Below, one piece after another: positions 17,402 through 24,541 of a stretch of 45,642 nt of DNA; position 1 is the first letter of the stretch; every line of letters starts with the position of its first letter. This DNA is from Moraxella bovoculi 237 (GTDB lineage: Bacteria; Pseudomonadota; Gammaproteobacteria; Pseudomonadales; Moraxellaceae), in NCBI RefSeq assembly GCF_000696305.2, contig NZ_AOMT01000004.1, positions 1 through 45,642 on the forward strand, given 5' to 3'. A model generated the notes under the pieces. The model made no database searches. It was not told the origin of the DNA and was given only the letters and a program-made list of their open reading frames with translations. Position numbers and translations under genes: made by a program.

Positions 17402-17977
17402 ATGCAAAACCACAAACCCGACATTCGTAAATCAAACCTTTGTCCGCCCTATCCGCCCACCGCCACCGCCTTTGAAAGATGCGTATATTGGCTAGGGATT
17501 GGCTTAGGTTCTGGTCTGCCCAAAAAAGCTGCTGGTACTTGGGGGACGGTGGGCGGAGCCATCATTGCTTTACCCATGCTTTTATTGGGATTTTGGGGAT
17601 TTTTGATAATTACCATTATTGGCTGTCTGATTGGCAGTTATATTTGTGGCAAAACGTCTGATTTAATGAATACTCACGATGATCCGCATATTGTTTTTGA
17701 TGAATGGGTGGGAATGTGGATTGCATTATTACCAAGCGTTTGGTTGTTGATAGGAATACCGGATGATAAAAGCGGATTGGCATATTGGCACCCAAGTTTA
17801 ATTTTATTTTTGATTATCCCTTTTATCTTATTTCGTTTTTTTGATATTATTAAGCCTTTTCCGATTAAATGGGTGGATAAAAACGTCTCTGGCGGATTTG
17901 GCATATTGATTGATGATATATTGGCAGGGGTGATGTCGGCGGTGGTTATGCTGGTCATTATGTCTATCGCGCTATGA
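17402..17977 (+). CDS. pgpA: Phosphatidylglycerophosphatase A
   Basis: The 191-residue integral membrane protein is PgpA, which removes phosphate from phosphatidylglycerophosphate to give phosphatidylglycerol. Family motifs are GLGSGLPKKAAGTWGTVGG (about 31-49), the acidic DDPHIVFDEWVGMW (about 96), FRFFDIIKPFPIKW (about 145) and GGFGILIDDILAGVMSA (about 165), with likely metal ligands in the Asp residues. Four hydrophobic segments are visible. It ends the nusB-thiL-unknown-pgpA run and faces the NCS1 permease gene with only six bases between, with no visible terminator. Confidence 0.93.
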   Translation: MQNHKPDIRKSNLCPPYPPTATAFERCVYWLGIGLGSGLPKKAAGTWGTVGGAIIALPMLLLGFWGFLIITIIGCLIGSYICGKTSDLMNTHDDPHIVFDEWVGMWIALLPSVWLLIGIPDDKSGLAYWHPSLILFLIIPFILFRFFDIIKPFPIKWVDKNVSGGFGILIDDILAGVMSAVVMLVIMSIAL

Positions 17978-17983
17978 TCGAAG

Positions 17984-19606
17984 CTACCTAAGCAATCGCC
18001 ATCCATTAATAATCACCACTACCGAGAAATACAACACCGTCAACACAATCAGCAGCAGCTGGAATATACCAAGCATCGACGCAGGGTCATCGCCATATAG
18101 TGGCAAGCAGGCGATCAGCATGGCGAAGAGAATTATTGATAAGGTTTTCTTGCCTGACAAAGACTGGATTTGGCGTGTCTGCTGCGTAATCCCATCATGC
18201 CCGTAGGATGATTCATACAAAGCCCCTAATGATGCGTCCTGCCGATACCTCTTAGCTTCATGATAACCGCACACCGCATACAGAGCGACACACACCAACC
18301 ACACCGGTATAAACACAAAAAACAAATGCACACCGCCCATTAATAAGCCAGCCGCCAGCATTAGCCCTGCCAACCATGTGATGATGGCGCTTTTATTGAT
18401 GCGATTCTTAACTCGCCATAGCGGACGAATGCCAACTCTTGGCAGGATAAAGTGCTCCGCCGCAATCATCGCCCCTACAGGCGCCATGATGATGTTAAAA
18501 TACGCCATCAAGTCCAGCCAGCGCAGGAATATCAGCGGAAAGCAAGCAATGATGGTTGTTATCGTGCCCAAGAATACTGTCATCTTCACAAAGCCAATTC
18601 GGCACACACCATCGAACGCCAGCGTCGCTCGGTACAGGCTGGGGACAGCTGTCGTGATGGATGCCAGCACAACGGCCGTCACGCCTGCCACGCCAAGCAC
18701 TGGCACCACCACACCACCAATATCTAGATTGCCAATCGGTACACCCATCAGTAGTGCGCTGGTCGCACCCAGCATTCCTGCACCTACCCACGCCACGAAG
18801 TGACCGCCGTAGGTTGCCCAAGCTGAATGATAACCATACTGCCATTTTTTGGCAAATCTAAGCGTGCTCATGTCGCCCATGCCTAGATGCAGGGGAAGGT
18901 TGAGCCCCCATGCAAAAGCTGCAATGTGCCAGATACTAAAAGGCTCTTTGCCATCAGGTGTTCTGCCCGTCCAGATATACACCTCAAAAATCCGCCAAAA
19001 TCCCAGACCTTCTGCCCTGCCCATCTGCCAAAGCAGCGGCAAGCTCGCCAAACCACACACCACGAATATCGTCAATAGATAAGGCGACAAATAACGAGCG
19101 ACAGTCGTGAGTCGATGAAAACCCAAAGTGCTAATCATCATCACCAACATGCCCACTAGCGCAACCATCCCAATGAAGGCAGGACTGTCAGAATACCAGT
19201 TCGTCTGAGCAGGTAGCCCCAGCGCAACATGTAATGCCTGCGCGCTGATGGTTAGCATTCCACCGGCAATCACCGCAAAGATGATGCCATTAACGACGTT
19301 AAACACCTTGACAAAACCCACGCCAGCCATGCGTGACAAATATTCATATAAGGTTAATCTGGCGCGCACCGCAACAGGACTGCACACCCATGCCCAGCTG
19401 AGCACCGCCAACAGATTGCCGATGATCAGCCCCATCAATACCGCCGACGGAGACGCACCCCATGCAGCGAACGCAGCCCCCACCACGAACTCGCCGCCCG
19501 CGACGTGCTCAGCACTATACCCTGCCGCAAAATGACTGCCGCCCAAAAGCTTGTTGCTGGGCGGTCGAGATGTTGGGTATTCTTCGCTGCTGTGCGGGTA
19601 GGTCAT
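17984..19606 (-). CDS. Purine-cytosine permease-like transporter (NCS1 family)
   Basis: The 540-residue protein has about twelve hydrophobic segments and resembles the nucleobase:cation symporter-1 family. Features are an N-terminal cytoplasmic stretch, then HFAAGYSAEHVAGGEFVVGAAFAAWGASPSAVLMGLIIGN (first helices with the conserved Gly-rich start) and a central GLNLPLHLGMGDMSTLRFAKKWQYGYHSAWATYGGHFVAW. The C-terminal 90 residues contain a cytoplasmic loop and two more helices. Family members import cytosine, purines, allantoin, hydantoins or thiamine-like compounds. The substrate cannot be read from sequence, and no catabolic genes are next to it. The upstream gap (19607-19837) is shared with the divergent glmU promoter. 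Confidence 0.75.
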   Translation of the reverse strand: MTYPHSSEEYPTSRPPSNKLLGGSHFAAGYSAEHVAGGEFVVGAAFAAWGASPSAVLMGLIIGNLLAVLSWAWVCSPVAVRARLTLYEYLSRMAGVGFVKVFNVVNGIIFAVIAGGMLTISAQALHVALGLPAQTNWYSDSPAFIGMVALVGMLVMMISTLGFHRLTTVARYLSPYLLTIFVVCGLASLPLLWQMGRAEGLGFWRIFEVYIWTGRTPDGKEPFSIWHIAAFAWGLNLPLHLGMGDMSTLRFAKKWQYGYHSAWATYGGHFVAWVGAGMLGATSALLMGVPIGNLDIGGVVVPVLGVAGVTAVVLASITTAVPSLYRATLAFDGVCRIGFVKMTVFLGTITTIIACFPLIFLRWLDLMAYFNIIMAPVGAMIAAEHFILPRVGIRPLWRVKNRINKSAIITWLAGLMLAAGLLMGGVHLFFVFIPVWLVCVALYAVCGYHEAKRYRQDASLGALYESSYGHDGITQQTRQIQSLSGKKTLSIILFAMLIACLPLYGDDPASMLGIFQLLLIVLTVLYFSVVVIINGWRLLR

Positions 19607-19772
19607 GATCTTATAAATTAGGCTTGTGGTGAAATTTTGCTCATTTTATCATAACTCACCGATCGGATAATTGACTATTTTTTATGATTATGATGAGTTT
19701 TGATCAATGACTAACAGCATGACGCACCACCTCAATCCACCAACCATTTTTAACCAATCTTAACACACCCTC

Positions 19773-19801
19773 TTAAACGCCTGCGACGAATATGCTAAAA
19801 T
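19773..19801 (+). promoter_or_regulatory. Probable glmU promoter
   Basis: TTAAAC (19773-19778), a 17-nt spacer and TAAAAT (19796-19801) preceded by TGC form an extended -10 promoter 36 bases before the start codon. Confidence 0.6.
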
Positions 19802-19837
19802 ACACCAATTTTATTCATCATTCACATTGGAAATCTC

Positions 19838-21193
19838 ATGTTAAATATCATCATTTTAGCAGGTGGCAAAGGCACTCGCATGAAGTCGGTTAAGCCAAAA
19901 GTATTACAAACCTTAGCGGGCAAACCACTACTTCGCCATGTATTAGATACTTGCCGTGCATTAAATGCTGATAATACCATTTTGATTTATGGTTATAACG
20001 GTCAAATGGTCAAAGATGAGATTACCGACAGCGATTTAATATGGGCGGAGCAAGCCGAACAGCTCGGTACAGGTCATGCGGTGCAAATGGCATTGCCCCA
20101 TTTGCCAAAAGACGGCAAAAGCCTAATTTTGTATGGCGATGTGCCATTGACAAGATTGGATGCTCTGCAAAATCTTATTGAACAAAACACGCATGGCATT
20201 AGCATGCTGACAATGAGTGTGGACAATCCTTTTGGGCTTGGGCGAATTGTCCGTCAAGATGATAAAGTCATCGCCATTGTCGAACAAAAAGACGCCACCG
20301 CCGCCCAAAGACAAATTAAAGAAATTAATAGCGGTATTTATTGCGTGGATAATGCACTATTGCATAAATATTTGCCAAAGCTCGATAATAACAACGCCCA
20401 AGGCGAATATTATCTGACCGATATTATTAAAATGGCGGTGGCGGATAATATTGAGATTAACACCATTAGCCCAACGTTCGAATTTGAAATAGACGGCGTG
20501 AATGACCGCATTCAACTTGCCAATTTAGAACGCACTTATCAAGCTCATCTGATTCACGAGTTACAATTAAATGGCGTGCAATTTGCCGACCCCAATCGTG
20601 TGGATATTCGTGGTACATTAAAATGCGGTAGCGATGTGTTTATTGATATTAACACCGTATTTATGGGCGATGTGGTATTGGGCGATAATGTACAAATTGA
20701 TGCGGGCAATGTCATCTCCAATTGCACAGTTGGTAATAATACCCACATTAAGCCAAATTGCGTGCTTGATGATAGCACCATTGGGGCGGATGTTGCCATC
20801 GGTCCTTTTGCCCATATTCGCCCAAAAGCGGATATTAAAGATAAAGTCAAAATTGGCAATTTTGTAGAAATCAAAAAATCTACATTAAACCAAGGGGCGA
20901 AAGTAAGTCATCTAAGCTATATTGGCGATGCTGATGTGGGGCATGATGTTAATATTGGGGCAGGGGTAATTACTTGTAATTATGACGGCGTGAATAAATT
21001 TAAAACGCACATTGGTGATAATGCCTTTGTGGGTAGCAATAGCTCGCTGGTCGCCCCTGTCAAGATTGGAGCAAATGCCACGATTGGGGCGGGGTCTGTG
21101 ATTACCAAAGATACGCCTGATGATAAGCTAACTTTAGCTCGCAGCAAGCAAAGCACCATCGACAGCTGGGCACGTCCGACCAAGAAGGCATAA
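19838..21193 (+). CDS. glmU: Bifunctional UDP-GlcNAc pyrophosphorylase / glucosamine-1-phosphate acetyltransferase
   Basis: The 451-residue protein is full length for GlmU, which makes UDP-GlcNAc for peptidoglycan and lipid A in two steps. The N-terminal uridyltransferase has LAGGKGTRMKSVKPKVLQTLAGKPLL and EQLGTGHAVQMALP, then LYGDVPLT. The C-terminal acetyltransferase shows left-handed beta-helix hexapeptide repeats from about residue 255 and the catalytic region HLSYIGDADVGHDVNIGAGVITCNYDGVNKFKT. The frame is intact. Ile is mostly ATT and Leu TTA/TTG in the body, unlike the ATC-rich neighbours upp and hisF, while the first and last few codons look native. glmS is not adjacent. Confidence 0.98.
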   Translation: MLNIIILAGGKGTRMKSVKPKVLQTLAGKPLLRHVLDTCRALNADNTILIYGYNGQMVKDEITDSDLIWAEQAEQLGTGHAVQMALPHLPKDGKSLILYGDVPLTRLDALQNLIEQNTHGISMLTMSVDNPFGLGRIVRQDDKVIAIVEQKDATAAQRQIKEINSGIYCVDNALLHKYLPKLDNNNAQGEYYLTDIIKMAVADNIEINTISPTFEFEIDGVNDRIQLANLERTYQAHLIHELQLNGVQFADPNRVDIRGTLKCGSDVFIDINTVFMGDVVLGDNVQIDAGNVISNCTVGNNTHIKPNCVLDDSTIGADVAIGPFAHIRPKADIKDKVKIGNFVEIKKSTLNQGAKVSHLSYIGDADVGHDVNIGAGVITCNYDGVNKFKTHIGDNAFVGSNSSLVAPVKIGANATIGAGSVITKDTPDDKLTLARSKQSTIDSWARPTKKA

Positions 21194-21338
21194 CAGATCC
21201 CCAAGATTTATGATATAGTGTATCAAATTTAAGATTGGTGTGTGGCGATTTCAAAGCACGCCAATTTTTTATGGTAATTATCTGACTGTTGATTTTGTGG
21301 TAGGTCATCAACTGTGGTTTGACATCAAAGGAACACTC

Positions 21339-22352
21339 ATGTTAAAAGCCTATCTTAATAGACAAAACATCGTATTCTCATGGCAGCGCTACGGCATTGA
21401 CGCCTTAAATGGCATGGCACTGGGCCTATTTAGCTCGCTCATTATTGGTCTTATCCTAAAAAACATCGGCACATGGACGCACTTCTCACCCTTAGTCACG
21501 GCAGGTGGTCATGCTCAGGCGGCAGTGGGTGCGGCGATCGGCGCGGGTGTGGCATTTGGGCTAAAGGCACCGCCTTTGGTGCTGTTTTCTAGCGTGGCAA
21601 CTGGTCTGGTTGGTGCAGAGCTTGGCGGCGTGGTGGGCGCGCTGGTGGCGAGTGTGATCGGTGCAGAGCTTGGTAAATTCGTCCATAAGACTACACCCGT
21701 TGATATCATCATCACGCCTGCCATTACATTATGTGCAGGCATGGGCGCAGCGTACGCCATCGCACCCGCCATCGCAAGCCTGATGACCAGCCTAGGGCAG
21801 TTCATCGGATGGGCGATGGAATTATCACCCATCCTAATGAGTATCATCATTGCGATCACGATGGGAGCGCTTCTAACTTTGCCCATCTCTAGTGCTGCGA
21901 TTGCCATCAGTCTAGGGCTGTCAGGGCTGTCAGCAGGTGCGGCGACGGTGGGATGCGCAGCACAAATGATTGGCTTTGCCGTGATGAGCTATCGTGATAA
22001 CGGCATCTCAGGCGTGGTCGCTCAAGGGCTTGGCACCAGTATGTTGCAGATGCCAAACATCCTAAAAAACCCTAAAGTCTGGCTACCGCCCACCCTGGCA
22101 GGGGCGGTTTTGGCACCTTTTGCCACGGTCATCTTTGGCATGACAAACATTCCCATCGGTGCAGGCATGGGCACATCAGGTCTGGTTGGTCAGGTTGGCA
22201 CGCTCGATGCCATGGGGGTTAGCATTTATACGATTGGGCTGATCGCACTGTTTCATGTCGTGCTGCCTGCCATTTTAACGCTCATATTTGCAAAAGTCAT
22301 GCGCAGCCGCGGCATGATCAAAGATGGCGATCTCAAGCTCCCTGAAGCCTAA
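21339..22352 (+). CDS. Orphan PTS EIIC-like membrane protein (PfoR-like, PTS_EIIC_2)
   Basis: The 337-residue protein is almost wholly hydrophobic, with about ten helices rich in Gly and Ala. It resembles the PTS_EIIC_2 family (PfoR-type, annotated as PTS transporter subunit IIC). Examples are HAQAAVGAAIGAGVAFGLKAPPLVLFSSVATGLVGAELGG, TPVDIIITPAITLCAGMG and FGMTNIPIGAGMGTSGLVGQVG. The ATG at 21339 follows AAAGGA; an upstream in-frame ATG at 21240 would add 33 polar residues without a ribosome binding site and was not chosen. No EIIA, EIIB, HPr or EI gene is nearby. Whether it carries sugar through the PTS at all is unclear. Confidence 0.7.
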   Translation: MLKAYLNRQNIVFSWQRYGIDALNGMALGLFSSLIIGLILKNIGTWTHFSPLVTAGGHAQAAVGAAIGAGVAFGLKAPPLVLFSSVATGLVGAELGGVVGALVASVIGAELGKFVHKTTPVDIIITPAITLCAGMGAAYAIAPAIASLMTSLGQFIGWAMELSPILMSIIIAITMGALLTLPISSAAIAISLGLSGLSAGAATVGCAAQMIGFAVMSYRDNGISGVVAQGLGTSMLQMPNILKNPKVWLPPTLAGAVLAPFATVIFGMTNIPIGAGMGTSGLVGQVGTLDAMGVSIYTIGLIALFHVVLPAILTLIFAKVMRSRGMIKDGDLKLPEA

Positions 22353-22416
22353 ACTTAGCAGTACGCAATTAAGTATCGCCATTTGATAAAATTTATTTTA
22401 AAATTAAACACAAACT

Positions 22417-22425
22417 TGCTATCAT
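22417..22425 (+). promoter_or_regulatory. Possible extended -10 element of upp
   Basis: TGCTATCAT at 22417-22425 is preceded by a very AT-rich tract and lies 36 bases before the upp ATG. The -35 match (TTTAAA-like) is weak. Confidence 0.4.
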
Positions 22426-22461
22426 ACGCAACCTAAAAATTATCCATCATAAGGCAAACTC

Positions 22462-23100
22462 ATGACCCTAAATGTCCACATCATCGACCACCCACTGGTT
22501 CGTCACAAGCTATCACTCATGCGCGCCGCTGAGTGCAGCACCTACAAATTCCGCACTCTGACCAAAGAGCTTGGCAGACTCATGGCGTACGAAGCGAGTC
22601 GCGATTTTGAAATTGAGACTTTCAAGATACAAGGCTGGTGCGGCGAGATCGGTGGCGAACAGATTAAAGGTAAAACCGTTACCTTAGTGCCGATTCTGCG
22701 CGCTGGCATTGGTATGCTAGATGGCGTGCTCGACCTTTTACCTACCGCAAAAATCTCTGTGGTCGGACTACAGCGCGACGAAGAGACGCTTGAGCCTGTG
22801 CCTTTTTTTGAAAAGTTTGTCAGCGACATCGACAAACGCCCTGCTCTTATCCTAGACCCAATGCTTGCCACTGGCGGCAGTATGATCGCCACGATCGACA
22901 TGCTAAAAAAACACGGCTGCACGAACATCAAAGCATTGGTGCTGGTCGCTGCGCCCGAAGGTGTTCGCTTGGTCAATGAAGCGCATCCGGATGTTAAAAT
23001 TTACACCGCCGCCCTAGACAGCCACCTTAATGAGAACGGCTACATCATCCCAGGTCTGGGCGATGCTGGTGATAAGATTTTTGGCACAAAACAGCTGTAA
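22462..23100 (+). CDS. upp: Uracil phosphoribosyltransferase
   Basis: The 212-residue protein is full length for UPRTase, the pyrimidine salvage enzyme that converts uracil and PRPP to UMP in the cytoplasm. Motifs are [12 protein letters not shown] near the start, [20 protein letters not shown], the PRPP loop [21 protein letters not shown] (about 130) and [18 protein letters not shown] at the C terminus, which binds uracil. It is a single gene with its own promoter and terminator. No uraA permease gene is adjacent. Confidence 0.98.
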   Translation: MTLNVHIIDHPLVRHKLSLMRAAECSTYKFRTLTKELGRLMAYEASRDFEIETFKIQGWCGEIGGEQIKGKTVTLVPILRAGIGMLDGVLDLLPTAKISVVGLQRDEETLEPVPFFEKFVSDIDKRPALILDPMLATGGSMIATIDMLKKHGCTNIKALVLVAAPEGVRLVNEAHPDVKIYTAALDSHLNENGYIIPGLGDAGDKIFGTKQL

Positions 23101-23116
23101 TCTGTATCCACACATA

Positions 23117-23148
23117 AAAAATATCCGCCATGTCGCGGATATTTTTAT
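23117..23148 (+). terminator. Terminator of upp
   Basis: A perfect 12-bp stem (23117-23128 with 23135-23146; ATATCCGC/GCGGATAT core) with a 6-nt loop runs into T-rich sequence 17 bases after the upp stop. It can also serve the convergent DUF454 gene. Confidence 0.85.
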
Positions 23149-23180
23149 TTATTATTCATTCTAGCCAAATTAGCAAAACA

Positions 23181-23606
23181 TCACGCATCGGGCAATCTTG
23201 CCATCCATATCGCCGTTACGGCGCAGATTGCCGCTGTTAGGATAGTGACCCACATCTTGTCAGGTGGTAATTTAAAATACATAAACACACACGACGCCGT
23301 CATCATGCTCCATGCCAGATACTTGGCAAAGCGTGGCATCGCACGACGTTCTTCCCAGTCTCTTAGCATCTTTCCGAAGATCTTATGGTGCATGAGCCAG
23401 CCGTAGAACCTCTCCGAACTCTTCGCCCAGCAATACCCCGCAAGCAAGATAAATACTGTCGTTGGCATGCCAGGCAATACCGCGCCCAAAATCGCCAATC
23501 CCACAAAAGCAAATCCAAGCAAAAAGAACACCCAACGAACCAGCCTATTGGCGTGTACGGTGTGTTTTTTGGTGTCAGATGACGGGTTATCGAACGAATC
23601 TTGCAT
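23181..23606 (-). CDS. YbaN family (DUF454) inner-membrane protein
   Basis: The 141-residue protein matches DUF454/YbaN. It has a short polar N terminus, a first hairpin of helices FLLGFAFVGLAILGAVLPGMPTTVFILLAGYCWAKSSERF (the family signature, about 30-68), the conserved WLMHHKIFGKMLRDWEE loop, and two more helices. The function of the family is not established. It is a single gene converging on upp; the 286-nt gap upstream separates it from the divergent haem oxygenase remnant. Confidence 0.85.
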   Translation of the reverse strand: MQDSFDNPSSDTKKHTVHANRLVRWVFFLLGFAFVGLAILGAVLPGMPTTVFILLAGYCWAKSSERFYGWLMHHKIFGKMLRDWEERRAMPRFAKYLAWSMMTASCVFMYFKLPPDKMWVTILTAAICAVTAIWMARLPDA

Positions 23607-23730
23607 GTATTAACAATCTAAATGAAAATAAGTACCAATTTTATTTGAACATTATCAGCAATAGCCTATAATTATGGGGATATTGTAACACCATTAGATC
23701 CCAGATCGTTGTGTCATGAGTACTGATTTT

Positions 23731-23758
23731 ATTAATGATTGTCAACAATCAAATTAAT
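23731..23758. repeat. AT-rich inverted repeat upstream of the haem oxygenase remnant
   Basis: The exact 7-bp arms TGATTGT and ACAATCA are separated by two bases (23736-23751), and the dyad extends imperfectly outward (ATTAAT.../...ATTAAT). No T-run follows, so it looks more like a protein-binding site than a terminator. A partial match to a Fur-type sequence (AACGATTATCTTTATT) follows at about 23797-23812, which would suit a haem gene. Both readings are tentative. Confidence 0.35.
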
Positions 23759-23892
23759 ACTACTTATGATAGCACAAAGTATCGCATTTAATAGAAACGA
23801 TTATCTTTATTTTTAAACAATAAGTCAATTTTGCGATTTTTTGGACAGTTTTTCTGCGGTTTGACCGCTTTTATCATAAAAACAGGTGAAAT

Positions 23893-24450
23893 ATGAGCCA
23901 ACTTACCCTAACCGAAGTCCCACACATGATGCGGTGGATTATCTGCTCATGAGCATGAATCCATTCGCTAGCCATGACAACTATCGCAAGTTCCTACAAG
24001 CACAATACGAATTTCACAGCACCGTGAACCCCATCTATCAAGACGCTCAATTGGCAGGTCAGTTTGATGGTCTGACAGATCTTGCTCGCCTTGACCGCGT
24101 AAAATCCGACATGAAAGACTTGGAGGTTGAACCCTATGGCAAAGATGTAGAAACCTCTGTCATCACAGGCAGCGAAGCCATCGGATGGCTATATTGCGTC
24201 GAAGGCTCTAATGTCGGCGCTGCAATTTTGTATAAAGAATCAGGTAAAATCGATCTAAAAAGACGACTTTGGTGCATCTCATCTGGCGTCACACGCCGAT
24301 GGTCGTATGCCGCACTGGCGCGACACCAAAGCCAAGATCGATGAGCTACCGCTCACAGATGAAGATCGTGCAGCCACGATGAAAGTTGCTGATGATGCCT
24401 TTGCTTACTTTAAGCGTGTCATCTGCAAGATCTACAACGTGACAGAATAA
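23893..24450 (+). pseudogene. Broken haem oxygenase (HemO/PigA type)
   Basis: A good AGGTGAA ribosome binding site precedes ATG 23893 (MSQLTLTE), but this frame stops after 19 residues. The next frame continues THDAVDYLLMSMNPFASHDNYRKFLQAQYEFHSTV... with the His expected to be the proximal haem ligand, and SEAIGWLYCVEGSNVGAAILYK, the conserved helix over the haem. After KIDL the frame changes again, and the third part (FGASHLASHADGRMPHW...AYFKRVICKIYNVTE) runs to the TAA at 24448. This is a bacterial biliverdin-producing haem oxygenase, normally about 200 residues and used to release iron from haem. Codons between LTE and THDA also appear to be missing. At least two frame changes make it inactive. 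Confidence 0.85.
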
Positions 24451-24472
24451 TCCTTTATTTACAGCGTTAATT

Positions 24473-24500
24473 AGACCGCCAAGCTGGACGGTCTTTTTTA
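24473..24500 (+). terminator. Terminator of the haem oxygenase remnant
   Basis: AGACCG (24473-24478) pairs with CGGTCT (24489-24494) and is followed by TTTTTT, 22 bases past the stop codon. Confidence 0.6.
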
Positions 24501-24508
24501 TCATCACA

Positions 24509-24534
24509 AAAAACACGCCCAAAGGCGTGTTTTT
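24509..24534 (-). terminator. Terminator of the DEAD-box helicase gene
   Basis: A perfect 11-bp stem (24509-24519 with 24524-24534; AAAAACACGCC/GGCGTGTTTTT) with a 4-nt loop lies seven bases past the helicase stop. It is symmetric, with T-runs on both strands. Confidence 0.85.
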
Positions 24535-24541
24535 AAATGAA

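Noticed and set aside
21194-21338. TGATATAGTGTATCA before the EIIC-like gene as an operator.
   Set aside because: Only 5-bp arms in AT-rich DNA; too weak to support.
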